Shown piece after piece: positions 29,201-36,016 of a stretch of DNA of 64,000 bases. Source of the DNA: Streblospio benedicti (Eukaryota; Annelida; Polychaeta; Spionida; Spionidae). The stretch lies in NCBI GenBank assembly GCA_019095985.1, contig CM032669.1:36125756-36189755 (forward strand), given 5' to 3'. Under the pieces are notes generated by a model. The model made no database searches. It was not told the origin of the DNA and was given only the letters and a program-made list of their open reading frames with translations. The number at the start of each line of letters is the position of its first letter. The first letter of the stretch is position 1. The position numbers and the translations under genes were made by a program.

Positions 29201-32200
29201 CAGAAGCTTACCGTTTGTGTGGTCATTTCAATAACAACTCTCTCTTTGGGATCCAGTTCTTGTCGTAAGCCTTTCATCGAGTCTTCCAAAGCAGACCAGG
29301 TAACAAAGTCATCAAACATATCAGCTGTAGGTAATCCGTTTACTTGATCTTGTAAATTCTTAAGTTGTTGCTATAAATACATAATTTCATATAAATAAAC
29401 TACATACAGACACTGTGAAAGAAATTGTTTCAAAACATCGGATAGAATGATGTAAAATATGTAAAAACAAACATTTTTTAAAGCAAGGTGAATTACATAC
29501 ATGTACATGAATTCATCTTAAAAGAAAACAACATTTTGACAACTATGGAAATTGGATCGAACTGAATTAAGTATCAACTTACTTGCAGATTTTCAAGTTC
29601 CTCTAATCTTTTCAGTATATCTTCAAGTTGGTTTTTCTATAAGAGATAAATGTACACAGTCAGTGTTTGAAATAGTAAGAGGCCCGAGGACCCTGAGCCC
29701 CCAAATTTTGACCAGTGCCCTTAACTTTTAGGACTTGAGGGCCCTACTGTCCATTAACTATTTTTGGTGAATATTGATGTGTTATAGTGAATTCCGTACT
29801 TAATCATGTACTAGTATTTGGTTCAAATACATGTCTATAAAAGCAACCACTTTCTTTAGCTAACATTTCAAACACATCACAGTAGGGCCCTCAACTTATA
29901 ATCATGGCCCAGAACTATTTAAAGTTGAGGGCCCCGCTGGACCCGAACTTTTTCCTGCTAGTTTCAAACACTGACACAATCATGTAATAGCTTTTTCTTT
30001 TCGCAATTAAAACCAATTCAATAAAACCATAGAATCTACAGGTCTTCCTCAATATGTAAAAAGGTGTAAAAATGGAAAAAAATTATAGTCAGTCATTACT
30101 AATAACATTACGCAGATTACGCCTAACGCTACAGTGTCAAATCCTATGGTTAATATGACTGCCACCTCTAAGAAGTTATTTCAAGGTATGTGTATAAAAG
30201 TGATGAGCCATCTTTCAATGAAATATTTCAACAGCATAACAACATTTGTTGTCAGTCATTGACATCACTCCAATTGAACAATTTTTTTTGAGAAAAAATA
30301 TTAAACATCATCAAAGAATGTAAACTTATAGCATCCTGGGTTCCATTATTCATGATTACATATAGAATATTTTTAGATACCAATTAGACACAAACCTGTC
30401 ATTTTTATCTCAACAAATTCATCAGGTTGAATGAAATCCTTAGATTGTCACATGACCACCATGGTGGCAGCAATTACATGACAGCAGGAAGGATTTAGCC
30501 CAAGGCTTCGGAGATTTTGCAATTAAACGAACTACCCAAGATCTACAAATATGACCTCCCTTAAGACCCATAGTATCTAGTATTAATAGGAAGTGTCACA
30601 TACAAGGCAGCGAGATTAGATGATGATATATTATCACCTTTAGTCAGTCAATCTCCTCATTGTATTAAAGACAGTATGGATTTCGTGAACAAAATTAGAA
30701 ACCTTGAAGGTGTGGCATCATCTATGAAGTCCAGTGCCCTAGTTGTAAGTACACGTAAATTGGTGAAACGTGATGGTCTCTGAAAACTCGAGCAGAGGAG
30801 CATCTGAATCCTCAAAGAGTACCTACTGCCATACGAGAACACATCCTTGACACGGGCCACTCCATCAGGAGCACCCTGAGATGAACAGGCTACTACCGCC
30901 CCTCGGTCTACGTGTCACTGCTGTCACGTGATCACCGCCACCGTGGTGACAATCTAGAGATTTCATTAGGCCCGATGAAGTTGTTGAGATAATAACGAGT
31001 CTCGCCAACAATGACAGGTTTGGTTCCTAGTATTTGTATCTAAAAACATTCTATATATATAATGATACATCATATATAGACAGAAAATAGCCTAAAACCA
31101 ACACATATACTTCAACACAATTCATACTTACATCATTCATAAATTTTTTCAGGTTTTCATTTTCGTCTTTCAAATTTGCAATCTCCTTCATCATATCTTC
31201 AACAAGTGACATCAGCTAAAACCAGTATGAGATGCATCCATGACATATTCTTACAATACAAGCCATGATAAAAATAGTGGCTATGGAATAGGACTGCAAC
31301 GATACACCGATGCATCGCTGAATCACGATTTATTTACTCACGATTAAAGTATCGATATGATAGTCTATATCGCGATACTTTCACGATATAACTGTTAAAT
31401 GAATTTATATGCAAAATATTGCATAATTCAAGGTAAATCTTTGTCTTTTCCCATGAGTATGGGCGCCGCCATCTTTGCTGTATTGCGAACGGCGTTACTA
31501 ACAAAATGTCAATTGAATGGCTAACGGCGATCCGCTATTTCAGGATAGATTTCTTGCGCTACTAGTCATAATGTACAGCGTGTACAGACTGTTGTGTGTT
31601 TTGACGTATGTTTTTTGTTATCGTGATGTGTATCGTATCGCCAACAAAGTATCGTGATGTGTATTGTATCGTTGCTCAAGCGTATCGTTACAGGCCTACT
31701 ATGGAAGTAAATCATTTGACAAATCCATGGAAAACATATTAGGTACAGTATCATCTCTTTTTCTGAATGCATTTAACTTCACTTACCTTGCTTATTCCAT
31801 CTTCATTGGCATCAACTCTGTTTTTCAATTGCATACCTTGCCACATATCCGAAACAGGTCGAGGCCTTTCACCTTCACCTCTCGATCTCTCCATTAATTC
31901 ATTATTTGAAGGCAATGCATTTAATCTATCCATCTGTTCTTGCAACTTAGCAACTTTTTTCTCCATTTCATGGTACGGTGTGTGTAGCAAAGGCACTGGA
32001 TTTTTAGAATCCGTTGCAGTGATTGGACGATCAGTTAGATCAGTTATTGCAGAGTCTTTATCAGAATACTGATCAACATCTCGTCTTCGAGTAAGGAATT
32101 CTTTATCCTCATCATTGACGTCAGCCTTAGCATTAGCTATGTCCAATTTAGCCAATATTGCATGGAATAACGTGTGCATCACATTGAAATTAACTGAACC

Positions 32201-32260
32201 TAATTCTGGAGTCCCCAATGCTAAGTCAGCCATCTGGCTGAGGGTGATTGCTGTAGGCAT
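455..32260 (-). CDS. QRICH2: DUF4795 coiled-coil protein, QRICH2/C16orf96 family (about 20 coding exons)
   Basis: Rebuilt by hand from splice sites. Coding exons, 5' to 3': 32260-31787, 31215-31132, 29636-29583, 29370-29212, (27268-27182, probable), 25579-25138, 24559-24483, 23836-23027, 15913-15845, 13563-13375, 13000-12881, 12569-12388, 12085-12023, 8228-8196, 7053-6913, 5750-5640, 3593-3558, 3175-3088, 2231-2125, 587-455. The sum is 3459 nt, an exact multiple of three (about 1152 aa), and phases match at every junction. Order of parts: conserved N-terminus (MPTAITLSQMADLALG), coiled coils, Pro/Ser/Thr-rich linkers, the DUF4795 core (KADK repeats, KVSRSLFDSTVEELNKLI, CISCDRPVEMM), then ARACGGSHTLTFPQRR and DGHIYRGRV, then a Ser-rich tail. 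Vertebrate QRICH2 is needed for sperm-flagellum assembly, so an axonemal role is the best inference. The N-terminus looks closer to C16orf96, so the choice of paralogue is open. Small exons could have been missed. Confidence 0.5.
588..6912 (-). other. 3'-side introns of the DUF4795 gene
   Basis: Intronic sequence between the last exons. Seen here are a 21-bp direct duplication just past the stop (about 350-392), a small inverted-repeat element (2581-2705), and two weak inverted copies of ATGGACCGATC near 1050 and 1520. Nothing else in the stretches 588-2124, 2232-3087, 3594-5639 and 5751-6912 is recognisable. Confidence 0.5.
2581..2705. mobile_element. Short inverted-repeat element (MITE-like, 125 bp)
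   Basis: The ends AACCGAATGATTTTTGCCAG and its near-complement at 2680-2705 form about 25-bp terminal inverted repeats with four mismatches. No clear target duplication was found, so the superfamily is unassigned. Confidence 0.5.
7694..7720 (-). CDS. Possible 27-nt cassette microexon of the DUF4795 gene
   Basis: A 27-nt block lies between a strong acceptor (TTTTTTCTTCAG) and a good donor (CCA|GTAATG) in the intron between exons 8228-8196 and 7053-6913. In the required phase it reads ACVTVAAY with no stop, and its inclusion keeps frame. Its short length and unremarkable peptide mean chance is a real alternative. Confidence 0.5.
9661..10385 (+). mobile_element. Helentron-like non-autonomous element (HINE-type), full copy
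   Basis: It starts AACTAGATCAGAAGTGTTC and ends in a hairpin (CGCTTCAGCTACTGAAGCG) followed by ACGCAAT. Near the ends are subterminal inverted repeats, CGTCGCT and AGCGACG. It carries a CATA microsatellite (about 10310-10335), an inner inverted repeat around CATGATATTGTGCATGAG, and a GCGTGGCGTAAA minisatellite. No target duplication is visible. Subterminal inverted repeats, a 3' hairpin, a microsatellite and lack of duplication are the known architecture of non-autonomous Helentrons (DINE/HINE elements; similar bivalve repeats were called pearl). The autonomous partner is not in this window. Confidence 0.5.
10021..10130 (+). repeat. GCGTGGCGTAAA-type minisatellite
   Basis: About eight imperfect tandem units of roughly 10-12 bp (ACGTGACGTA, GCGTGGCGTAAA and variants) inside the Helentron-like copy at 9661-10385. 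The other copies in the window lack this array, though 60975-61075 has a few scattered TGACG words, so it expanded in this copy. Confidence 0.5.
12023..15913 (-). CDS. QRICH2: DUF4795 gene, core-domain exons
   Basis: Five exons: 15913-15845 (23 codons), 13563-13375 (63), 13000-12881 (40), 12569-12388 and 12085-12023. They encode the diagnostic DUF4795 core: LQTALHNLQSELERIASICN, then TKADKGYVDGE, LDGKADKSQLDGKVSRSLFD, STVEELNKLINDILAKLESQ, EEEWRKALEQLSNDLDGKLD, RLEFGPIRDEIERQLRALMR, and AAGIRK joined across the intron to QLIQRFHCISCDRPVEMMPQ. This is the strongest evidence for the family call. The CxxC of CISCDRP is typical of the domain. Donors and acceptors are canonical throughout. Confidence 0.5.
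13564..23026 (-). other. Largest introns of the DUF4795 gene (around exon 15845-15913)
   Basis: About 9.4 kb of very AT-rich sequence interrupted only by the 69-nt exon at 15845-15913. It contains a perfect 40-bp inverted repeat at 17733-17896, a somewhat GC-richer block at about 20180-20720 of unknown nature, and a C10-12 homopolymer near 22918. No other exon, RNA gene or transposon end could be supported. Confidence 0.5.
17733..17896. repeat. Perfect 40-bp inverted repeat
   Basis: Arms 17733-17772 and 17857-17896 are exact reverse complements over 40 bp with an 84-nt spacer. The arm contains TTCTTTGCAGTTGTTCAG. It lies in an intron of the DUF4795 gene. Perfect identity implies recent origin or selection as a hairpin. 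Confidence 0.5.
23027..24559 (-). CDS. QRICH2: DUF4795 gene, central exons (25 and 270 codons)
   Basis: Exon 24559-24483 encodes VPEDLLDQLKHLQEQIDELD and a few more coiled-coil residues. Exon 23836-23027 is the largest of the gene. It starts MENLERNRSPRVAMV, has an Ala/Thr/Pro-rich stretch, a coiled coil (MDFLASRLADLEHALADKL), a long Pro/Ser/Thr/Glu linker with a duplicated element (FTPAPINFTPAPI), and a second coiled coil (CIEDAIDNLNAKLQLM) before donor GAG|GTGAGT. The acceptor before MENL is pyrimidine-poor, and the ATG falls exactly at the exon start, so an alternative internal promoter there is possible. Confidence 0.5.
25138..25579 (-). CDS. QRICH2: DUF4795 gene, Pro/Ser/Thr-rich exon plus coiled coil
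   Basis: A 442-nt exon after a near-perfect polypyrimidine acceptor and before donor GGAG|GTGAGG. The correct frame reads RPNSVQSSQSPTSPTHGSGG, then a Thr/Pro/Gly-rich stretch (TATPATPAGPGTPRTTTPGA), then Ser/Arg-rich sequence, then a coiled coil (ILEKLGTLTDRHDKLEGRVD) ending in ANKADKGALEGLG. The last part is an early KADK-type repeat like those in the DUF4795 core. The longest open frame over the first part is a different, histidine- and valine-rich frame and is not the coding one. Confidence 0.5.
25580..29211 (-). other. Intronic sequence of the DUF4795 gene
   Basis: AT-rich intron holding only the probable exon 27182-27268. A 64-aa open frame near 27641-27835 with one CxxC is not supported as a gene. 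No repeat boundaries were recognised. Confidence 0.5.
27182..27268 (-). CDS. QRICH2: DUF4795 gene, probable extra exon (29 codons)
   Basis: An open segment with phase 0 at both ends, preceded by a pyrimidine-containing acceptor (ATGAAG|AAAGCT) and followed by a good donor (GAT|GTATGT). The peptide begins KAMPVPLEKTVLEAHDRS and ends WSLTED, with coding-like composition unlike the surrounding intron. It joins the TTQT end of the previous exon to the RPNSVQ start of the next without changing frame. It may be constitutive or a cassette exon. I know no homologue for the peptide, so confidence is moderate. Confidence 0.5.
29212..31215 (-). CDS. QRICH2: DUF4795 gene, exons 2-4 (coiled coil)
   Basis: Three phase-0 exons: 31215-31132 (28 codons, LMSLVEDMMKEIANLKDE...), 29636-29583 (18 codons, KNQLEDILKRLEELENLQ) and 29370-29212 (53 codons, starting QQLKNLQDQVNGLPTADMF). 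All have clear acceptors and donors (GTAAGT, GTAAGT, GTAAGC). The leucine spacing and high Glu/Lys content indicate continuous coiled coil. All three are multiples of three nucleotides, so skipping any of them would keep frame. Their introns hold a MITE (29661-29973), a foldback element (30361-31055) and a hAT MITE (31289-31698). Confidence 0.5.
29661..29973. mobile_element. MITE with CAGTGTTTGAAA ends (hAT-like)
   Basis: Ends CAGTGTTTGAAATAG and CTAGTTTCAAACACTG are inverted repeats with one indel. A second inner inverted pair (GAGGGCCCT type) lies within. CAGTG starts are common in hAT elements, but the flanks give only an imperfect ACACA(G/A)T match as a target duplication, so the assignment is tentative. 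Confidence 0.5.
30361..31055. mobile_element. Foldback element with Penelope-like RT and endonuclease fragments
   Basis: Outer ends TATAGAATATTTTTAGATAC and its complement (31036-31055) begin long imperfect inverted arms of over 100 bp (shared blocks CAAACCTGTCAT, ATCTCAACAA, AATGAAATC, TAGATTGTCAC). Inside, plus strand, a frame reads LSPLVSQSPHCIKDSMDFVN, resembling the reverse transcriptase of Penelope-like elements, and shortly after TAIREHILDTGHSI, resembling their GIY-YIG endonuclease. It looks like an internally deleted Penelope derivative with inverted ends. It is broken and has no coding capacity. Confidence 0.5.
31289..31698. mobile_element. hAT-type MITE with 8-bp target-site duplication
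   Basis: The ends TAGGACTGCAACGATAC and, in complement, TAGGCCTGTAACGATAC form terminal inverted repeats with two mismatches. The flanks at 31281-31288 and 31699-31706 are identical 8-mers (CTATGGAA), the target-duplication length of hAT transposons. The interior is rich in TATCGTGAT/ATCGCGAT words and has no coding capacity. Boundaries are certain to the base. Confidence 0.5.
31787..32260 (-). CDS. QRICH2: DUF4795 gene, first coding exon (N-terminal domain)
   Basis: Encodes residues 1-158. It starts MPTAITLSQMADLALG, then SVNFNVMHTLFHAILAKL, which I recall as similar to the C16orf96 N-terminus (a short helical domain before coiled coil). An in-frame upstream ATG at 32314 would add 18 residues; I prefer 32260 because the family homology begins there. 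Residues about 100-125 form a heptad-like coiled coil (MEKKVAKLQEQMDRLNAL). The exon ends at a strong donor (AAG|GTAAGT). The open frame upstream and the lack of an acceptor before the ATG suit a first coding exon just behind the divergent promoter region. Confidence 0.5.
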
Positions 32261-32619
32261 GGTTGTCAATTTTATGTAGTAACTATACAATGGTGATAAA
32301 TGTGTATGTTCCAATTATGTACTTTAAATACTCTTATCCTTCATGACTTCGAAATGATGTATTTACACAGATGACAGCTTGATAGTCTGTCAAATTTGAA
32401 GGATATCCAAAACACTTCAACCAACATACACGCAAGCAAACAAATTTACCCTTACAACAATGGACAGTTTTGGTCAGCTGTATATCCCTTTCTATTAAAG
32501 CGTGACTTTAATTCATGACAATTATTTTACAATCTGTAAACCCATAAATTTACATGAAATTAATATTGTCTTCATTTGTTGAACTTCCCCATGGATACGG
32601 GAAAAGCCCAACATAGTAA

Positions 32620-32627
32620 TGACGTCA
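32620..32627. promoter_or_regulatory. CRE/ATF-type palindrome
   Basis: The sequence is TGACGTCA, the full consensus site for CREB/ATF-family bZIP proteins, lying in the head-to-head intergenic region. A perfect 8-mer can arise by chance, but the location in a likely bidirectional promoter raises its weight. Confidence 0.5.
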
Positions 32628-32670
32628 TTTGGGGATCTCTGTAAAGTGTCGTTTATATGTAAAGGAGCTT

Positions 32671-32770
32671 NNNNNNNNNNNNNNNNNNNNNNNNNNNNNN
32701 NNNNNNNNNNNNNNNNNNNNNNNNNNNNNNNNNNNNNNNNNNNNNNNNNNNNNNNNNNNNNNNNNNNNNN
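32671..32770. other. Assembly gap (100 N)
   Basis: One hundred N bases, probably a fixed-size placeholder, so the true distance is unknown. The first coding exon of the MCRIP-type gene is expected in or beside it. Confidence 0.5.
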
Positions 32771-32873
32771 GATGTTTCATATCTCACACATCACTAGTCT
32801 ACAGTTCACCATATTCTCAAACTTTTCATCATGCCAGGAGCCCTATTATAACCTCATGTTCCTTTATTTGCAG

Positions 32874-35800
32874 CTCCCCACGTCCAGTTTTTAACGGAAA
32901 GAAGATGATGAGATCTAATTCAAACAATCAATCAGAACCTCAGAGGCCGATCTCCCCTCAACATGAGGAAATTATCAGATTTTTATCAGATTGTGAGTAG
33001 TTTTATACAGCACATATTGAAATGATCAAGTTGTCTGCTTGTGTAACTTATGTCATTTAATAGTATGTATATTTGCTGTGATCAAATATCTGTCTAGTTT
33101 AGATTTAGGATGTACTGTTAATTATTGATCAGTAGCCCCAGGTTATTATTTGGATACCTTTTAAGGGGGGTCTGCATGTTATACGTGTCCTGGCATCCAA
33201 GGGGTTAAGATGTGTTCCATCATCGCTCACAAAAACTTGTTTGGGAGACAACTGTCCTGTCAAAATATACATTGGGTTCTAAATTCCACTCCCATTTTGA
33301 TTTAGTTAATGTTTGCATTATGAGATGAATACAATGTCCTCCAAATGTATGTAGACCAATGCAGCTTCAATTGTATATATTATTCATAGACTCCTTGACA
33401 TCATAGATTTTTGTCTAAAAGCTGACCTGGTCATGTATTGAGCTACTTTCGGTACTGCTATGCCTGATGTAATATTTGAAATGTATGGTAGATAGTAGTT
33501 GTGTTTTTTTAAATTGTGCGCAGCTATAAGCTAATTCAACATCCTCCAAGGGTAAAATATGGAATTAAAACATGTTGATGATACATTTTTGTCTAAAATT
33601 GCACACCCTTTGTGTAAATCAGAAATTTTAGGCATCATTGTGCCTGATGCAGTATTTCAAATGATTTCATCATTCCTGTTGTGATTGTTGAATGTTATCT
33701 GAAGAATTGGTAAGGCTAAGGCAAATAGAGAATCTGCAAGATAAACAAAGAATTCATTCTACAAAGAGAGAATTCATTCTAAGTGATGATAGTAACTGTT
33801 CAGCTATCAGGTTATCATTTAAAATGTGCGCGAGTGCAATGTACATTATTCTAATATTTGTAAGATGTTGCTGTGCAAACAGTCAGTGTGTCAACAGTAG
33901 ACAGTGTGTCAGTCACTTCCTCTGCAGAGTGTATTGAATGAATTTGTGCTAGAATACATAATGCAACCCCAAGGTACAGATGTTTTAAAAATGTTGAATG
34001 CATTATGACTTCAATGGTCCAACTGCTTTTATCTGTTGTGTTATCATTTATATTAAGCAAAGCAACTTTGTAAGAACATGTAGTGTAGAGGTCAACTTTT
34101 ACCAACTGTCACATTTAAAAAAAAAGTATTTGTGTAATTTTCAGCGTGGAACTATGTGCAGAAGGAATACGAGAACTGCTCCAAGCAAGGAAGAGATGGT
34201 AAGAACTTTTCTTTGTAATTTAGACTTCCCGCCTGTTTCATTCACATTGGAGGCAATTGATTAACGTGCAAGATATTGAAAATAAAATTACTTGCTGGTG
34301 TGTGCAGACATGATTTGCTGGCTGTGATGTTTGTTATTTCATCAGTACCATGATGCCATGACCTATAAAACTGAAGATCTGTTAAAAACAAAGTTTGATA
34401 AGGTCCTGGGGAGAGGCTGCAATATCTTGAATAATTTTGTCTGGAAGAAACATAGAAAATACATAAATGGAAAAAAAAGCCTAATGCTGTATATTCTGTA
34501 TTCCAGATGATATATAGTGATTAATCTAGAAATTGGCAACAATGAGTCCTTAAAGACTGACATATTTGAAACAATGAGTCCAAGGAGGGCCAATACAATG
34601 AGTCCTGGCGTACATAACTGTAACATACTATAAATATGAAAATAATGAGTCCTGAACTCACATCTTGATTAATCACTGTATGTATACTTCTTCATGAATT
34701 GTTCTGTAAACAGTAGGGGACGAACGCTTACAGAATTTTCAACCAGGATACTCGGCCATATGTACCCGACCTGTACCTTAGTACCCGATTAAAATGGAAA
34801 CGCAATAAGATTTCACACCTGATACTTTTCTGAAGCAGTAGGTGATAGGCTAACCATGGATTATTTAACACTGTCTAACGGCTGATTGGCTCTCCTTACA
34901 AGTATAGAGGCTATAGTGTCCTGTATCAAATAGGATAGTAGTACTAGCAGTATTCAATTATGCACTAACTGCCAGTTACCAGGTCCCCTTGGGAGTTGCC
35001 TCACACAGCACTGATTGGCTCTAAGTGTCTTGTTAACTGGTATATAGCCTCTGGGCGAGTGCGCATTGTTTTTGTGCAAATAGTGTGAAAAATGGTTGCA
35101 CCCTGTGTGCTCCTTTACTTTCTTCTGATAATTTTTTGTGTTTTCGACAAAATATTAACAAACTTGACAAATTATTTAGGTGCTCGGGTAGCAAAGTTGT
35201 ACCCGCGAATATCTAAACCCAACCTGTAACCATTATACCAGTCATAAAGACATCTCTAATGTATATTTTTAATGCATATTTTCAGGACCTGTGCTATACC
35301 AAGATAAAGGAGCTAATCAACTTCAAGGTAAAACTCAATTATTGTAGGGAAAAACATCAAGGCCATAAACTATTGTTCTTTATTTGTCACACTTTAGTTT
35401 CAAATTATTGAATTTTTGTCCAAATCAATAGATATAAGCAGTACAAATATATTGAAAGAGTTTGATTAAAGGAAGTCAATGAAGGCAGGATAAATGAAAC
35501 TTGCAAATTAATCATTGTTTGGCCTCGCTTTTGAGTGAGTGAACATGGAATCTTACATAAAAAGCTTATCTTCATGGTTATTCAGTGTGAATTAGGTTTG
35601 ATGGAAGGCATTAGAAGGTTTCTGCAAATGTGAAAAAAAATTGGCATGTCGAAATGTTCATTATGCTCAGGAATAATTCTTATCCCAAACGAAAATCTGT
35701 CAAACTGGTAAATGTCAAAGACATTTTTTATCACTTAAAATAATTGTCCAGTCCCGACGTAGAGGATCAACACACATTATTCATATGCTGGCATCCAGGG

Positions 35801-36016
35801 GGTTAATACCTAACCATGAAGCTAAATTTTACATGGGTATCAGGATGTTGCTAATAACGTGGGATTGACGTCTACTGTAATTGTTCATTTAAATGCGCAT
35901 ATACATGTATAAATGTTATAAGAATTAAGTGATTTCTGATTTTAGGATTCCAACCGTTTGACCTAGAAAGCTGGTGGGGTAAAAGAACTTTGGAAAACAT
36001 TCATAAAAACAACTAG
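32874..36016 (+). CDS. MCRIP2: MCRIP (FAM195)-family protein, 3' coding exons
   Basis: Exons 32874-32992, 34145-34198, 35286-35327 and 35946-36016 join in phase. They encode SPRPVFNGKK, then a Ser/Asn-rich stretch, ISPQHEEIIRFLSD, SWNYVQKEYENCSKQGRDG, PVLYQDKGANQLQ and a last exon reading FQPFDLESWWGKRTLENIHK to TAG. This order (NGK motif, HEExxRF helix with W, P-x-x-x-Y, F-x-P-x-D-L) is that of MCRIP proteins, which bind the CtBP co-repressor and DDX6/stress-granule factors. The FQPFDLESWW tail resembles MCRIP2 more than MCRIP1. The first exon begins in mid-codon, so an upstream exon supplying the start is missing, probably at the gap. A start at the internal ATG (32905) would lose the conserved VFNGKK and is less likely. 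A polyadenylation signal AATAAA lies at 37165-37170. Confidence 0.5.
32993..35945 (+). other. Introns of the MCRIP-type gene
   Basis: Three introns. The first holds two diverged, roughly 230-bp-apart related stretches (about 33390-33490 and 33580-33680, both with TTTTTGTCTAAAA and GCCTGATG). The second contains sequence with several ACCCGA/GTACCCG motifs (34720-35225) that looks repeat-derived but has no clear ends. Otherwise nothing is seen. Confidence 0.5.

Larger units (their letters stand above)
32261..32873. promoter_or_regulatory. Divergent intergenic region between the DUF4795 and MCRIP-type genes
   Basis: About 0.6 kb separates the first coding exon of the minus-strand DUF4795 gene from the first visible exon of the plus-strand MCRIP-type gene, so the two genes are head to head. 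It contains a perfect CRE/ATF palindrome at 32620-32627. No TATA box is obvious. A run of 100 N (32671-32770) interrupts it. Shared promoter activity is inferred from the arrangement only. Confidence 0.5.
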
